From the NCBI RefSeq assembly GCF_011682055.1, contig NZ_JAAQOM010000026.1, forward strand, positions 1-64,000: a stretch of 64,000 nucleotides of DNA. Direction: 5' to 3'. The stretch's first letter is position 1. Each line of letters opens with the position of its first letter. This stretch comes from Telluria antibiotica. GTDB lineage: Bacteria > Pseudomonadota > Gammaproteobacteria > Burkholderiales > Burkholderiaceae_D. A program made the position numbers and the translations under genes. Below, piece after piece: positions 41,100 to 50,703 of this stretch. A model generated the notes under the pieces. The model worked only from the letters and a program-made list of their open reading frames with translations. It ran no database searches and was not told the origin of the DNA.

Positions 41100-44000
41100 T
41101 CAGAATGTAGTGCGCAGCGACAGCGTGTAGCTGGCGCCAGGCCTGTACTCGTCGAAAATCGCGTTGCTGAACTGCGTGTAGGACTGGCTAATCGCATTGG
41201 TGGCGTTCCACACGCTGAACGTCAGGTCTGTGTCATAACGGAAACCGAACATGCGCTTTAGATTGAGGCCGACCGAGGCATCGACCTGGGCGCGTGCCTT
41301 GGTGTAGGCATAGGCGCCGCCCGGCGCGTTCAGGCCCGTACTGGTGCTGGACACGTACGTCGCCGTGTACGAACGCGCTACCCGCACGTTGATGCCGTTG
41401 CGCTCATAGTAGACGGTAAGATTGTTGGTGCGTGGCGGCACTCCGGCGACCGGCGGGGCATTGGGCGCCTCATCCGTCTGTTTCGCATAGGTAAAGTTGG
41501 CCGTAAAACCGAACCCTTTTACCGGCAACATGTCCAGTGGTTGCTGCCAGGTCGCTTCGAGGCCGCGCACCTTCAGCTTGCTGTCGATGTTGTATGGCTC
41601 GGTGATCTCGACCAGGTGCTTGTCGCGCCCGCCGCTGGCGTCCACCGCCTGCTGCTGGGCGGGGCTCAGGATGAAAGTACCGTAGAGCGCATCCAGGTCG
41701 GCCAGGGTGTACAGCCGGATGCGCTGCCCGGGACGATCGATGATGTCCTTGGCGAACCCGCTCAGGGATACAAAGGCTTCGCGTGACAGGTAGTACTCGA
41801 GAGCCAGATCAAGGTTATTTGCTTCATAAGGCTTGAGCTTGGGGTTGGTCACGCTACCCTGGCGCGCCCCCTGATCGCCGATGTACAGGGAGGTCTGGCG
41901 CAAGTCGCCCGGATTGGCACGCGTCATCGATTTCGAGCCCGAGGCGCGCGCGATCAACGACGGCGTCAAGTTGTAAGCCACGGTGAACGATGGCAAGACG
42001 TTGTGATACTTGGTACTCTCGTAGGACCACTGCGCCACACTGTCGTACAGGCCGCCATTCGTCAAGGTGGCATTGCGCGGATCGGCTGCCGCGTTCAATA
42101 TACCGATGGTCTGCTCGGTTTTGACATAGCGGACCCCGGCGTTATACCGCAGAGTACGGCCGAAGACCTGGCTACGGCCGTTCAGCTCGGTGTACAGCGC
42201 GCCGACGGCTTCACGGATGTAGCCGCCGCTGCCGTTGCCAAAGCCCCGGTTGATATTATCAAGGAAGTATTGGTAATCCGTGTCATTGGCGAACTTCGGC
42301 CAGTCGAGCGTGATGAAGCCGTGGTCGCTCGCATGGGCGTAGTTCGGCACCTGGGCATTGGTCACCGCCGAGCCTTGATAGACCAGCGGGGCAGTCGCTC
42401 CGGCGGTCGAGCCGGTGCCGTAGCCCGGATATGCGGTTGCGGCGTCGGTAACGGGGCCCGGCGCATAGCGGCCGTCGCAGCCTGGCGAGCGGATCTGGGT
42501 ATTGGGGTAGAGGAAGCGCACGTTGACGTTGTTGCCGCACGCGACGTTCATCCAGGCGTCCGGGACACCGTAGCTGCGGTAGCGGCGCTCCATGTCGTCC
42601 CAGGCGCCGCCCACCTTGATGCTGAACGCGTCGTCGCCCCAGTTGACATCCAGGCGCGTGCCCTTGCTCCGGGTCGTACGGTCGAAGTTATCCATGCGCA
42701 GGCCCGACAGGTTCTGCCCCGCCTGGTACCAGCCGAAATTGGAGGGATCGTTATTGTCCAGGTTACCGGTGAAGGTGGGCGATTGTCCCGGCCTGCTGTT
42801 ATCGTAGGTAATGACCGAACTGGGCGATTTCGTTGCCAGCAGCACGCTAGGCATGTCGCGGTAGAAGCGACTGCTGGTAGCGTTCACGCTGCCGTCGATG
42901 GTCCAGCTGTCGTTTGGACGAAACTGGAACCCCGGGTTGATGCTGCGGAAGGAGGTCTTTTCGTCCATCGGGCGGAATTCCAGCGACCAGAAGGTGTTGG
43001 CCAGCACACCTTTGGTCACGACGCACCCAATGGTGCAATCGCTGCGGTCGAACTCGAAGCCGATCGGGATGGGGGTATTGGCGCGTGTGCCGACGTTCAT
43101 CCCTTCGGTGGTCATCGTGCTGCGCTTATTGGCTCCCAGCAGATCCAGATAGACATCGAGCCGGTCGTTGGGCTGCCACTGCATACTGATGACTTCACCA
43201 ACGCGCTTGCGCTCTCCCTGGTAGACCTGGTGGCGGCCAAGGCGCCCCATCAGGGCGTTATCGAGTTGCTGAATGGTAGCACCTGGATTCAGCGCCAGCA
43301 ACATGGCGCGGTCGATTTGCTTGCCGGGCACCAGGATCGAGCGGGCGTAGGCTGGCAGGTCGTTCAGCGCCAGTCCGGCCGGAACGACGTCCGGCGTCGA
43401 CTGGCTGCCGCCGCCGGTGCTGTTGGGCTTGTCGGCGGCATTGGTCTGGAAGGGCTTCAGCTGGAAATTGCGCATTTCGACCGATTGGAAAGTATCGGTC
43501 TTGAATTTGCTGTCACCAAACGCAACGCCACCCAGGATGCCGAATTTGCCCCATGTCGGACTGGTCCAGGTATTGCTGATCAGGCCCGAACCGGTCGAGC
43601 CCCACTTGCCATCGTTTTCGCGGAAGTTGCCGCTAAGAGTAAGCGCCGAGCGGAAGCCGCTTTTGTCAAAAGGACGCACAGTGCGCATGTTGACTGTGCC
43701 GGCCAGACCGCCTTCGATTAGGCTGGCCTGCTGGCTCTTGTAAACTGTGGCACTACGGAACAGCTCCGAAGGCAGGAAGTCCATGTCGACTTCGCGGTTG
43801 GCACTGATCCCGCCGCCCGAGTTACTCCCTGATGCCGACGTGATCGGGGCCCCGTTGAGCAGCACGCGGGTAAAGGCCGGGCCCATGCCGCGAATGGAAA
43901 TATTCATCCCCTCGCCGTCAACCTCCGAGCGCCTGACATTCACGCCAGGAACGCGCGCCAGCGCATCGGCGATGTTTGGATCAGGAAACTTTCCCATGTC

Positions 44001-44234
44001 CTCCGAGAATACGGTGTCGGACAGGCCGACATTGTCGCGCTTTTCATTGGCGGACAAGGCCAACGAACTGCGAAAACCGCTTACGGTGACGGTCGGCGTC
44101 ACTGGTTTGCCGTCTTGGTCCGGATTGTTTTGCGCATACGCGCTCGACACGAGGCCCGCCAACACGGTAAGTAGCAATACATTACCTTGCGCCGGGTTCA
44201 GGCTTCGGGCCGTATTTTTATATCTGTTTTTCAT
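41100..44234 (-). CDS. TonB-dependent outer-membrane receptor (carbohydrate-type, TonB-Xanth-Caul)
   Basis: 1044 residues. Signal peptide at about 15-34 (VLLLTVLAGLVSSAYA), then a TonB-box-like TVTVSGFRSSLALSANEKRD, the plug domain (DMGKFPDPNIADALARVPGV, then ISIRGMGPAFTRVLLNG, VYKSQQASLIEGGLAGTVNM) and the barrel ending in SYTLSLRTTF. This subtype imports plant oligosaccharides in Xanthomonas and Caulobacter. It has an AGGAGG ribosome site, and a CTAATATATTAG palindrome lies about 95 bases upstream. Downstream on the same strand are the receptor stub and terminator; upstream are an SGNH esterase and a broken GH2 gene. The ligand is probably a pectic or xylan oligosaccharide. Confidence 0.92.
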   Translation of the reverse strand: MKNRYKNTARSLNPAQGNVLLLTVLAGLVSSAYAQNNPDQDGKPVTPTVTVSGFRSSLALSANEKRDNVGLSDTVFSEDMGKFPDPNIADALARVPGVNVRRSEVDGEGMNISIRGMGPAFTRVLLNGAPITSASGSNSGGGISANREVDMDFLPSELFRSATVYKSQQASLIEGGLAGTVNMRTVRPFDKSGFRSALTLSGNFRENDGKWGSTGSGLISNTWTSPTWGKFGILGGVAFGDSKFKTDTFQSVEMRNFQLKPFQTNAADKPNSTGGGSQSTPDVVPAGLALNDLPAYARSILVPGKQIDRAMLLALNPGATIQQLDNALMGRLGRHQVYQGERKRVGEVISMQWQPNDRLDVYLDLLGANKRSTMTTEGMNVGTRANTPIPIGFEFDRSDCTIGCVVTKGVLANTFWSLEFRPMDEKTSFRSINPGFQFRPNDSWTIDGSVNATSSRFYRDMPSVLLATKSPSSVITYDNSRPGQSPTFTGNLDNNDPSNFGWYQAGQNLSGLRMDNFDRTTRSKGTRLDVNWGDDAFSIKVGGAWDDMERRYRSYGVPDAWMNVACGNNVNVRFLYPNTQIRSPGCDGRYAPGPVTDAATAYPGYGTGSTAGATAPLVYQGSAVTNAQVPNYAHASDHGFITLDWPKFANDTDYQYFLDNINRGFGNGSGGYIREAVGALYTELNGRSQVFGRTLRYNAGVRYVKTEQTIGILNAAADPRNATLTNGGLYDSVAQWSYESTKYHNVLPSFTVAYNLTPSLIARASGSKSMTRANPGDLRQTSLYIGDQGARQGSVTNPKLKPYEANNLDLALEYYLSREAFVSLSGFAKDIIDRPGQRIRLYTLADLDALYGTFILSPAQQQAVDASGGRDKHLVEITEPYNIDSKLKVRGLEATWQQPLDMLPVKGFGFTANFTYAKQTDEAPNAPPVAGVPPRTNNLTVYYERNGINVRVARSYTATYVSSTSTGLNAPGGAYAYTKARAQVDASVGLNLKRMFGFRYDTDLTFSVWNATNAISQSYTQFSNAIFDEYRPGASYTLSLRTTF

Positions 44235-44326
44235 GCTCTTTCTCTCCTCCTGAGGTGGTCAACAATTTATTAATTTTTTTGATACTTATTGTCTTATCGT
44301 CTCGATGATGCAAGATCAAACTGGCG

Positions 44327-44340
44327 CACTAATATATTAG
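44327..44340. promoter_or_regulatory. Candidate operator CACTAATATATTAG (site A)
   Basis: It contains the perfect 12-base palindrome CTAATATATTAG, 95 bases before the TonB-receptor ATG and near a plausible promoter. The half-site CACTAAT recurs at 47536, 49030 and 49086, and inverted at 53640, always in front of polysaccharide genes. Confidence 0.6.
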
Positions 44341-44478
44341 AAAAATGTGCAATGAAATTTACTCGGTGGCCAAATATCGCCAGCGGCATCAGTTACCGAC
44401 GATCGATTCCTGAATCATCGGAATACGGCGACTCCGGATTCATGATCGAAAAAGTGCGCAAATCCTGCGCGCGACAAT

Positions 44479-45303
44479 TTATTGAGCGATTTCCGGAGAA
44501 AACTCTGCCCTTAATTCCGGCAATGCCTTGTTTAATTCAGTTTCGACCATGCGCGAGAAAAACGCCGAGCCCTTGCGCCCGAGATGGGTGCGGTCGAACG
44601 CGGTCCGGAGCGCGGACGGCTGCCGGACATTTTCCGGCGTGGCAAGACCGTAGCCGGGTGAGCCGGGAAGCACGGCCGGCCCGACCCAGCCTGCCGGACG
44701 CGGTTCGACAGCCAGCGTATCCGCCTCGTCCTGTCCCATGGCCTGGACGGCCGTGTAGCTGTCGGCGTTCAGGTCAAGCACCGCCACGTGTTCCTGCCGC
44801 CCCACCTTCAGCGCCGCGTCGGCCCACGGGCGCAGGTTGTTGTCGAGTACACCATCAACGAAATTGCGACGCGTTAATGGCGTCACGAGGACAGGCACAC
44901 CGCCCAGCGCCCTGACGTCGCGGGCGTAGCGCATCATGTTCGCGGGGAATTCCGACGCAAGGTCCGTGCTGTGCCCCGGCTTGCCGGGCTGGTCGTTATG
45001 GCCGAACTGGATCAGCACGTACGTCGCGCGATAGGCGGCGGCGCCGCGCAGCAATCCCTGGACTTCATCCCAACGCCCTTCCCCGCGAAAACTGGCGGAA
45101 CTGCGCCCGGCACGCGCCAGGTTAAGGCAGGTGTCGGCGACGATCACCCGTTCGCAGAACGCGTTGCCATAGCCGCTCGTTCTCGCCATGGTGGAATCTC
45201 CGACGAGGATGAAGCGGACCGGCTTGGGTTCCGCGGCCTGGACGGTGGCGGCATCGAGAATGGACAGGATCAACGCCAGTCCGATTGCGAGTGTGTTACG
45301 CAT
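44479..45303 (-). CDS. SGNH hydrolase, rhamnogalacturonan-acetylesterase-like
   Basis: 274 residues with a signal peptide (about 1-23, ending VQAAE). Block I is LVGDSTMARTSGYG (nucleophile Ser at about 37), block III is IQFGHNDQPGKPGH, and the catalytic Asp/His pair is in DRTHLGRKGSAFF near the C terminus. These are the hallmarks of rhamnogalacturonan acetylesterases, which remove acetyl groups from pectin. It lies 12 bases after the GH2 remnant and has a GGAAAGGAA ribosome site. Another member of the family starts at 62482. Export to the periplasm is expected. Confidence 0.87.
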   Translation of the reverse strand: MRNTLAIGLALILSILDAATVQAAEPKPVRFILVGDSTMARTSGYGNAFCERVIVADTCLNLARAGRSSASFRGEGRWDEVQGLLRGAAAYRATYVLIQFGHNDQPGKPGHSTDLASEFPANMMRYARDVRALGGVPVLVTPLTRRNFVDGVLDNNLRPWADAALKVGRQEHVAVLDLNADSYTAVQAMGQDEADTLAVEPRPAGWVGPAVLPGSPGYGLATPENVRQPSALRTAFDRTHLGRKGSAFFSRMVETELNKALPELRAEFSPEIAQ

Positions 45304-45315
45304 AAAGTTCCTTTC

Positions 45316-47501
45316 CTATTGTTGGGCAATGGCGATATCGACGGCATCCGGGGCCAGCCCGTCCGCCTCCGCGTACACGACGATGTGGCCTGTTTTTCCG
45401 GGCTTCGCACGCACGATCGCCAGCACGAGGCCATTGAACGCACGTTTCTCCATGGTCCGAAACGGTTCCATCTCCGTCTGGTCGCCGTTGTCGGTCGCCA
45501 CGATCTCACCAGGACCGGCGACGCGGAAGCGGCCCCGGTTGCCTGCGCGGAGAGCCGTCGCGCCGCTCGCGTCGGCGATCCGCACTGTAACGAAAGCCAG
45601 GTCATCGCGCCCCGCCCGGATATGCGCCCGGTCCACGCTCGCCGCCAGCCGCGCGGGCGGCCCTTCGGTGCGCACGACGTCGCGCGCCCACTCCCGCTTA
45701 TCCTTGTAGACCACGACGGCAACCTCGCCGGGCTCGTATTTCATTTCGTCCCTGCGGAACCGGTATTCGTACGGGGACCGTTCCGTCAGCTTCGCGATCC
45801 TGCCCTGCGATTTACCGTTGACGAACAGTTCGGCCTCGTCGCCGGACGAAAACACGTGGACGGGTGTGTCGTGCGCGATGCCGACCAGTTCCCTGGCCAG
45901 CTCGACGCCGCGCGCCGTGCGCTGCTCCTGCACCCCCTTGCCGACACTCCACATCAGCACGGACGGATGGTTGCGGTCGCGCCGGATCGTGGCGCGCAGG
46001 TCCGCTTCGTGCCAGTCGGGGAACTGCAGTTGCAAACCCTGGTTCGTCTTTTTCGCTTCCCAAGTATCGAAGATCTCGTCGACGGCGAGGATACCCATGC
46101 GGTCGCACAGCTCCAGCATCTCGGGTGCGGGAGGATTATGGGAAAAGCGCACGGCATTGACGCCCATGTCCCGCATCGTTTCCAGCGGACGCTCCGCGGC
46201 GCGGTAGTTGAAGGCCGCGCCCAGCGCACCCAAGTCAAGGTGCAAGTTGACGCCGCGCAGGTGTAGAGGGATGCCGTTCACGAAGAGCCCTTGTCGGGAT
46301 CGAAGCGGAGCGCACGCAGCCCGAAGCGCGTCTCGTAGCGGTCGATGACCTCGCGGCCGCCGGTCACGGTCGTGATGGCCAGGTAGCGGTGCGGCTGCTG
46401 TTCCGGTGCCGGTCCCCACAGACGAGGATTCGCGACGACGGCCTTGCCGTGCACGACAATGGAACCGCCGGCAGCAACTGCCGCCAGGGCTTGCGCAATG
46501 AGGGCGACCGGAAGGCCCGTGCGCGCGCCGTCGTCGAGTGCGTAGATGTCGGTGGAAACCCGCACGGCCGCGTCCGCGCGCGACCCGTTGTCCAGCGTGA
46601 CGTCGATGTCGACCCACGCCTTTTCCGCCGACACGACGGGTGTGTGTACATAGGTGCCCCATTGGGCGACGTGGACCGGCGCTGTCTTCGTAAGCCAGAC
46701 GTGGCGGTAGATGCCCCCGCTCGTGTACCAACGCGAGGAATCGGCGGGATTGTCGAGCCGGATGACGATGGTGTTGGTCTCGCCGGGCACGGCGTACGGT
46801 GCCAGAATTAGGCGCCACGAGGTATAGCCGTACAGCCAGCCACCGACACGCTTGCCGTTCAGCCAGACGGTAGCGTAAGACATGGCGCCATCCACGTCGA
46901 GGAACAGCGACTTGCCGGCATCGGTCTCCGGCAGGACGATAGCCTTGCGATACCAGACGGGTGCCCGGCTCTTCAGGCGGCCGATATTGCTGTGGGCTCC
47001 CTCCCACAGGAACGGTCCTTCGATGGCCCAATCGTACGGCAGATCGACGCGGCGCCAGCCGCTATCATCGAAATCGGGACGCACAAGAGAGATGGCGCCT
47101 CGCCGATGACCGCCGGGTCGCGCATGGCGCCTGCCGGAATCCTTGATGAACGGATTCGCCGCCGGCAGGATCCACTCCTTCAGGCCGCCCTTCGCCACGG
47201 CCACGTCCGGCCCGCGGGGCGACCATTTCTCCGGCTGGCTTTGCGTCCGAGCCACGCCGCCGCGCGCCCCATAGGCCAGGGCATTGCCCGCGTCGGCGGG
47301 GTTGCCCTGGTGAAACCGCCAGTCGGTGTCCAGCCTCACGTGCTCGCGCGGTGCCGTCGAGGCGCGCTCTGCGTCGGGCAGGCGAACTTGCACGGTCGCA
47401 TCAGGCGTGCCGCTGGAAACCAGCAATGCGGCCACCATCGCCCCGACACGTCGAACGGTGCGTGAAACAGAAAAGGTTGAGATGAAAAACATAGTGGTCA
47501 T
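45316..47501 (-). pseudogene. GH2 family glycosidase (beta-galactosidase-like), inactivated
   Basis: The N-terminal part (47501 to about 46290) has a signal segment, the sugar-binding domain (YDWAIEGPFLWEGAHS, GKRVGGWLYGYTSWR) and the start of the immunoglobulin-like domain. At about 46290 one C is missing in the codons after FDPDKG, so the frame stops at 46278. The rest (GLFVNGIPLHLRGVNLHLDL onward) continues in another frame to 45316. Two more lesions are seen: the usual WSxGNE acid/base motif reads WSVGKGVQEQ, and about 250-280 residues holding the nucleophile region are deleted at about 45868 (IAHD joins TPVHVFSSGDEAELFVNG). The enzyme cannot be active as a normal GH2. Confidence 0.88.
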
Positions 47502-47535
47502 CCGGCTGGGCGTGTCGTTACGCACAACGAGAATA

Positions 47536-47549
47536 CACTAATACATTAC
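47536..47549. promoter_or_regulatory. Candidate operator CACTAATACATTAC (site B)
   Basis: It matches the shared motif and lies about 35 bases before the likely start of the GH2 gene (ATG 47501). It is preserved although the GH2 gene itself is broken, perhaps because the acetylesterase gene is co-transcribed. Confidence 0.6.
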
Positions 47550-47598
47550 GACTTCATCTATACATTTTCATGGGTTTTCTATATCGCTTTGTTTGACT

Positions 47599-48978
47599 TC
47601 AGCCGCGTGCCAGACTCGGCATTTTCGGGTCGTAGGTCCAGCCCGGTACGAGGTAGCGCATCGCCATCGCATCGTCGCGCGCGCCGGCCGCGACCTTCTT
47701 GTACAGCGCATGGGCCGCCGCGATCTCGGCCATGTCCGGCTCGACACCCAATCCCGGCCGGTCCGATACGGCCACTTTGCCGCGGACGATCCGCGGCGGT
47801 TCCGTCGTCAGGCGCGCCCGGCCTTCCTGCCAGATCCAGTGCGTGTCGATCGCCGTGATGTCACCTGGCGCCGCTGCCGCGCAATGCGTGAACATGGCCA
47901 GCGACACATCGAAGTGGTTATTGGAGTGCGAGCCCCAGGTCAGGCCCCAGTCGTGACACAGCTGGGCGAGACGCACGGAGCCCTGCATGGTCCAGAAGTG
48001 CGGGTCGGCCAGCGGGATGTCGACGGCGCCCAGCAGGTACGAGTGGGCCATCTGGCGCCAGTCGGTGGCAACCATGTTCGTGGCCGTGCGGATACCTGTG
48101 GCACGCCTGAATTCGGCAATGATCTCGCGTCCGGAATAGCCTTGCTCCGGCCCGCATGGGTCTTCCGCGTACGCGAGCACATGGCCCTGGCCCTTGCAGG
48201 CGGCCACGGCTTGCGCCAGCGACCAGGCGCCGTTCGGGTCGACCGTCACGTTGCCGTTCGGGTGATGCCGCTTGATGGCGGCCGCGGCCTCCACTTCCTG
48301 TTCCGGCGCCATCACCCCACCCTTCAGTTTGAAATCACGGAAGCCGTAGCGGTCGACGGCGGCATCCGCGAGGCAGGCGATCGCCTGCGGCGTCAGCGCC
48401 TCGCGGTCACGCAGCCCATACCAGTCGTCGCCCGTCCCTGCATCGTAGGGCAAATCCGTCCTGGCGGCGTCGCCCACATAGAACAGATAGGCAAGCATCG
48501 GGACGCTGTCGCGCTGGCGGCCATTGCCCAGGAGTTCGCAGACGGGTACGCCCAGGTATTGGCCGAACAGGTCGAGAAGCGCCGCCTCGACGGCCGCGAT
48601 GACGTTTTCGAGACGCAGGTTGATTTCGTGCGGCTGGCGCAGCACCGATTCCTCGGCCGCGTTGGTGACCTGGTGTTGCGGTGCGCCGCACCGGCCGCCG
48701 CAGGCCGCGCGCACGGCGTTCAAGGTGCGCTGCCAGCGCCCGAGTTCCGTGCCGACGACAAGGGAAATGGCACGCTCAAGCGCTTTCAATATACCTTCGC
48801 CACCCGGCACTTCGCCGATGCCGACGTGTCCGGCGTTATCCGTCAACAAAACCAGGTTGCGCGTGAAGAACGGTGCATGCGCCCCGCACAGGTTGAGCAG
48901 CATGCTGTCGCGCCCGGCGACGGGAATGACCCGCATCGAAGTGATGACGGGGGTACTGGCGGCGGTAAAAGATGTCAT
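47599..48978 (-). CDS. gudD: Glucarate dehydratase
   Basis: 459 residues of the enolase superfamily. Motifs are [12 protein letters not shown] (the KxK base, about 215-226), VTVDPNGAW and [16 protein letters not shown] (metal ligands), ATNMVATDW, and the catalytic His in [15 protein letters not shown] (about 346-360). Length and motifs match D-glucarate dehydratase, which makes 5-dehydro-4-deoxy-D-glucarate in the oxidative uronate pathway. Placed between pectin and glucuronoxylan enzymes it would use glucarate made from released glucuronate. Two operator-like sites lie in its 160-base upstream gap. Confidence 0.92.
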   Translation of the reverse strand: MTSFTAASTPVITSMRVIPVAGRDSMLLNLCGAHAPFFTRNLVLLTDNAGHVGIGEVPGGEGILKALERAISLVVGTELGRWQRTLNAVRAACGGRCGAPQHQVTNAAEESVLRQPHEINLRLENVIAAVEAALLDLFGQYLGVPVCELLGNGRQRDSVPMLAYLFYVGDAARTDLPYDAGTGDDWYGLRDREALTPQAIACLADAAVDRYGFRDFKLKGGVMAPEQEVEAAAAIKRHHPNGNVTVDPNGAWSLAQAVAACKGQGHVLAYAEDPCGPEQGYSGREIIAEFRRATGIRTATNMVATDWRQMAHSYLLGAVDIPLADPHFWTMQGSVRLAQLCHDWGLTWGSHSNNHFDVSLAMFTHCAAAAPGDITAIDTHWIWQEGRARLTTEPPRIVRGKVAVSDRPGLGVEPDMAEIAAAHALYKKVAAGARDDAMAMRYLVPGWTYDPKMPSLARG

Positions 48979-49028
48979 GGTCGTCCGTTTTCTTGGTCGA
49001 GAGAAGGTTGCACGGAAAAATATCTAAT

Positions 49029-49043
49029 GCACTAATGCGTTAT
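49029..49043. promoter_or_regulatory. Candidate operator GCACTAATGCGTTAT (site C)
   Basis: It lies about 50 bases before the gudD start, matching the shared CACTAAT-N2-(A/G)TTA motif. A second copy of the half-site (TAATGCAC) overlaps its left side. Confidence 0.6.
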
Positions 49044-49084
49044 CTCGGATGGCGCCGTTGTGCTACCGGAGATAGTTTTATAAC

Positions 49085-49100
49085 GCACTAATATTTTACG
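49085..49100. promoter_or_regulatory. Candidate operator GCACTAATATTTTACG (site D)
   Basis: A second match upstream of gudD, 56 bases from site C, just after the end of the GntR gene (stop at 49141 on the same strand). Paired sites at this spacing could allow looping or cooperative binding. Confidence 0.55.
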
Positions 49101-49140
49101 ACAACCGGATGACCGCGAGCGGCGATATGTCGGCCTGTCG

Positions 49141-49839
49141 TTACGCCAAGAAGTAGTCCGGATAATCGGTGCGAATGGTATCGAGTTGGGCCAGCGTACC
49201 CGAAAGGTGTTTGCGGACGTTGCGCTGTGCCCCCTGAGCGTCGCGCGCGCCGATTGCCGCCACGATACTTCCATGGTCCGATAGGACGGTCGCCGCCTTG
49301 TTCTTGATCGGCAAGTGCAGCCGGCGCAGCCGGTCCAGTTGACCGCTCTGCCCACGCATCCAGTGCCACAGGGTTTCGGCCTGGGCCGCGATGAACATTT
49401 GGCGGTGGAATGTCTGGTCGGCCTGCGCGAACGTGGCAAAGTCGCCGTGGGACAAGGCCAGCGCCTGTTGGGACACGATATTTTCCAGCGTGGTAACGAG
49501 CGTCCGGCTGGGCGCTTGCGCCAGCAGGTGAACGATTTCCAGCTCCAGCGACAGCCTCAGGAGATGCGCCTGCCGAGCAGATTCGACGTCGATCGCGCGC
49601 ACGGTCGTAATCTGTTTCGGGACGATGTCAACGAGTCCCTCCTCGCCCAGGCGCGTCAGCGCGTCACGTATGGGCGTCGACGACAGGTCAAAATAGATCG
49701 CCAGTTCATCCCTCTGCAGTTGCACACCAGGCTTCAGATCAAAGGAAATGATGCGTTCACGCAAATGCTCGAAAACTTGGGCCGACGCGTTACGCATCCG
49801 GTCCAGCCGAAAACTGCCAGGTCTGAACAGCTGTGTCAT
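49141..49839 (-). CDS. GntR-family regulator, FadR/FCD subfamily (downstream member of pair)
   Basis: 232 residues from the ATG at 49839; a longer frame to 50175 is spurious. The N-terminal winged helix is VFEHLRERIISFDLKPGVQL, then DELAIYFDLSSTPIRDALTR (about 21-65). The all-helical FCD effector domain follows, with metal-site residues in HRQMFIAAQA and HLSGTLAQL. Its start overlaps the stop of the upstream paralogue (ATGA). Proteins of this kind often sense uronates or aldarates (ExuR/UxuR/GudR-like roles). Position between gudD and GH115 makes it the probable regulator of the CACTAAT sites. Confidence 0.9.
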   Translation of the reverse strand: MTQLFRPGSFRLDRMRNASAQVFEHLRERIISFDLKPGVQLQRDELAIYFDLSSTPIRDALTRLGEEGLVDIVPKQITTVRAIDVESARQAHLLRLSLELEIVHLLAQAPSRTLVTTLENIVSQQALALSHGDFATFAQADQTFHRQMFIAAQAETLWHWMRGQSGQLDRLRRLHLPIKNKAATVLSDHGSIVAAIGARDAQGAQRNVRKHLSGTLAQLDTIRTDYPDYFLA

Positions 49840-50555
49840 GTCCGGACCGCCTCCACATGACCGACCAGGTAATCTGGATAGCGCTCGCGCAAGGCCACCA
49901 GTTCCGACAGCGTGCCGCTCAGGTGCCGACGCACGCCGACTTCCGCCCCTTCCGGATCGCTCCGCGCGATCGCAGCCGCGATGTCCGCATGTTCCTGCAC
50001 AACGGATTCCGCCTTGCCGGTCTGCAGCAGGTGCAGCCGCCTGAGACGATCCATGTTGCCGCTCTTGCCGCGCATGAAGCGCCACAACTGTTCCGCGCGG
50101 GCGGCGACGTACATGCACTCGTGGAATGCCTGATCGGCCTGCGCGAAGGCATCCATGTCGTCTCGTTCCAGGCATGCCCGCTGCCGGCCGACGAAACCCT
50201 GCAATTCTTCGACGAGACCGTCGTCGCTGTGCTGGGCAAGCGTGCGTGCGATTTCGAGCTCGAGGGTCAGGCGGAGGAAGTGCGCGTTCCGGGCCGATTC
50301 GAGATCGACGGCACGCACCCGCGTGCCATGCTGGGGAAAGATATCGACCAGCTCGTCTTCCTCCAGTTTCAGCAACGCATCTCGAACGGGCGTGACGGAC
50401 AAGCCGAAGTGGCGGGCGAGCTCAGCCCGGTCCAGGTCCATCCCAGGCTTGAGCTTCAGCTTGACGATTGCCGAGCGCAGATAATCGTAGACTTGCTGCG
50501 CCGCGCCTTGCGACTTGTCCAGCGTGAAGCCGCCGGCCAGCTCGAACATATTCAT
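49836..50555 (-). CDS. GntR-family regulator, FadR/FCD subfamily (upstream member of pair)
   Basis: About 239 residues. The winged helix is VYDYLRSAIVKLKLKPGMDL, then LARHFGLSVTPVRDALLKLE, and the FCD domain includes FHECMYVAARAEQLWRFMRG and the ending HLSGTLSELVALRERYPDYL. It is clearly paralogous to the downstream protein (both end HLSGTL...YPDY). The start at 50555 (MNMFELAGG) is preferred over 50597, which has no ribosome site. The two overlapping genes may give a heterodimeric or two-effector switch. TTGGTC-type sites lie upstream at 50669-50703. Confidence 0.9.
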   Translation of the reverse strand: MNMFELAGGFTLDKSQGAAQQVYDYLRSAIVKLKLKPGMDLDRAELARHFGLSVTPVRDALLKLEEDELVDIFPQHGTRVRAVDLESARNAHFLRLTLELEIARTLAQHSDDGLVEELQGFVGRQRACLERDDMDAFAQADQAFHECMYVAARAEQLWRFMRGKSGNMDRLRRLHLLQTGKAESVVQEHADIAAAIARSDPEGAEVGVRRHLSGTLSELVALRERYPDYLVGHVEAVRT

Positions 50556-50668
50556 GACAATGTAAGGACGAATGGACGTCGGACGGACCAACGACACGTA
50601 AAACTTTAGTATCTTGTTGGAATCCTACCACATTGTCACCTTTGCGCGCCGAGTGAGCGCCAAACAGT

Positions 50669-50703
50669 ACCAAAATTGGTCCAGCCGGCTACCCATATTG
50701 GTC
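50669..50703. promoter_or_regulatory. Candidate FCD-regulator operator cluster (ACCAA/TTGGT type)
   Basis: ACCAAAATTGGTCC (50669-50682) has arms ACCAA and TTGGT two bases apart. A second TTGGTC lies at 50698-50703, 22 bases (two helical turns) from the first. The cluster is 115-150 bases before the GntR pair and touches the end of the GH115 gene. TTGGT/ACCAA dyads are typical of FadR-like regulators, so autoregulation is likely. Related boxes occur at 59523-59570. Confidence 0.5.

Noticed and set aside
46278-46300. Programmed ribosomal frameshift in the GH2 gene
   Set aside because: There is no classic slippery heptamer, and the product would still lack the catalytic Glu and a large part of the barrel.
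49840-50175. Extended N terminus of the downstream GntR protein
   Set aside because: It lies inside the upstream GntR gene in another frame; the ATG at 49839 gives a normal-length regulator.
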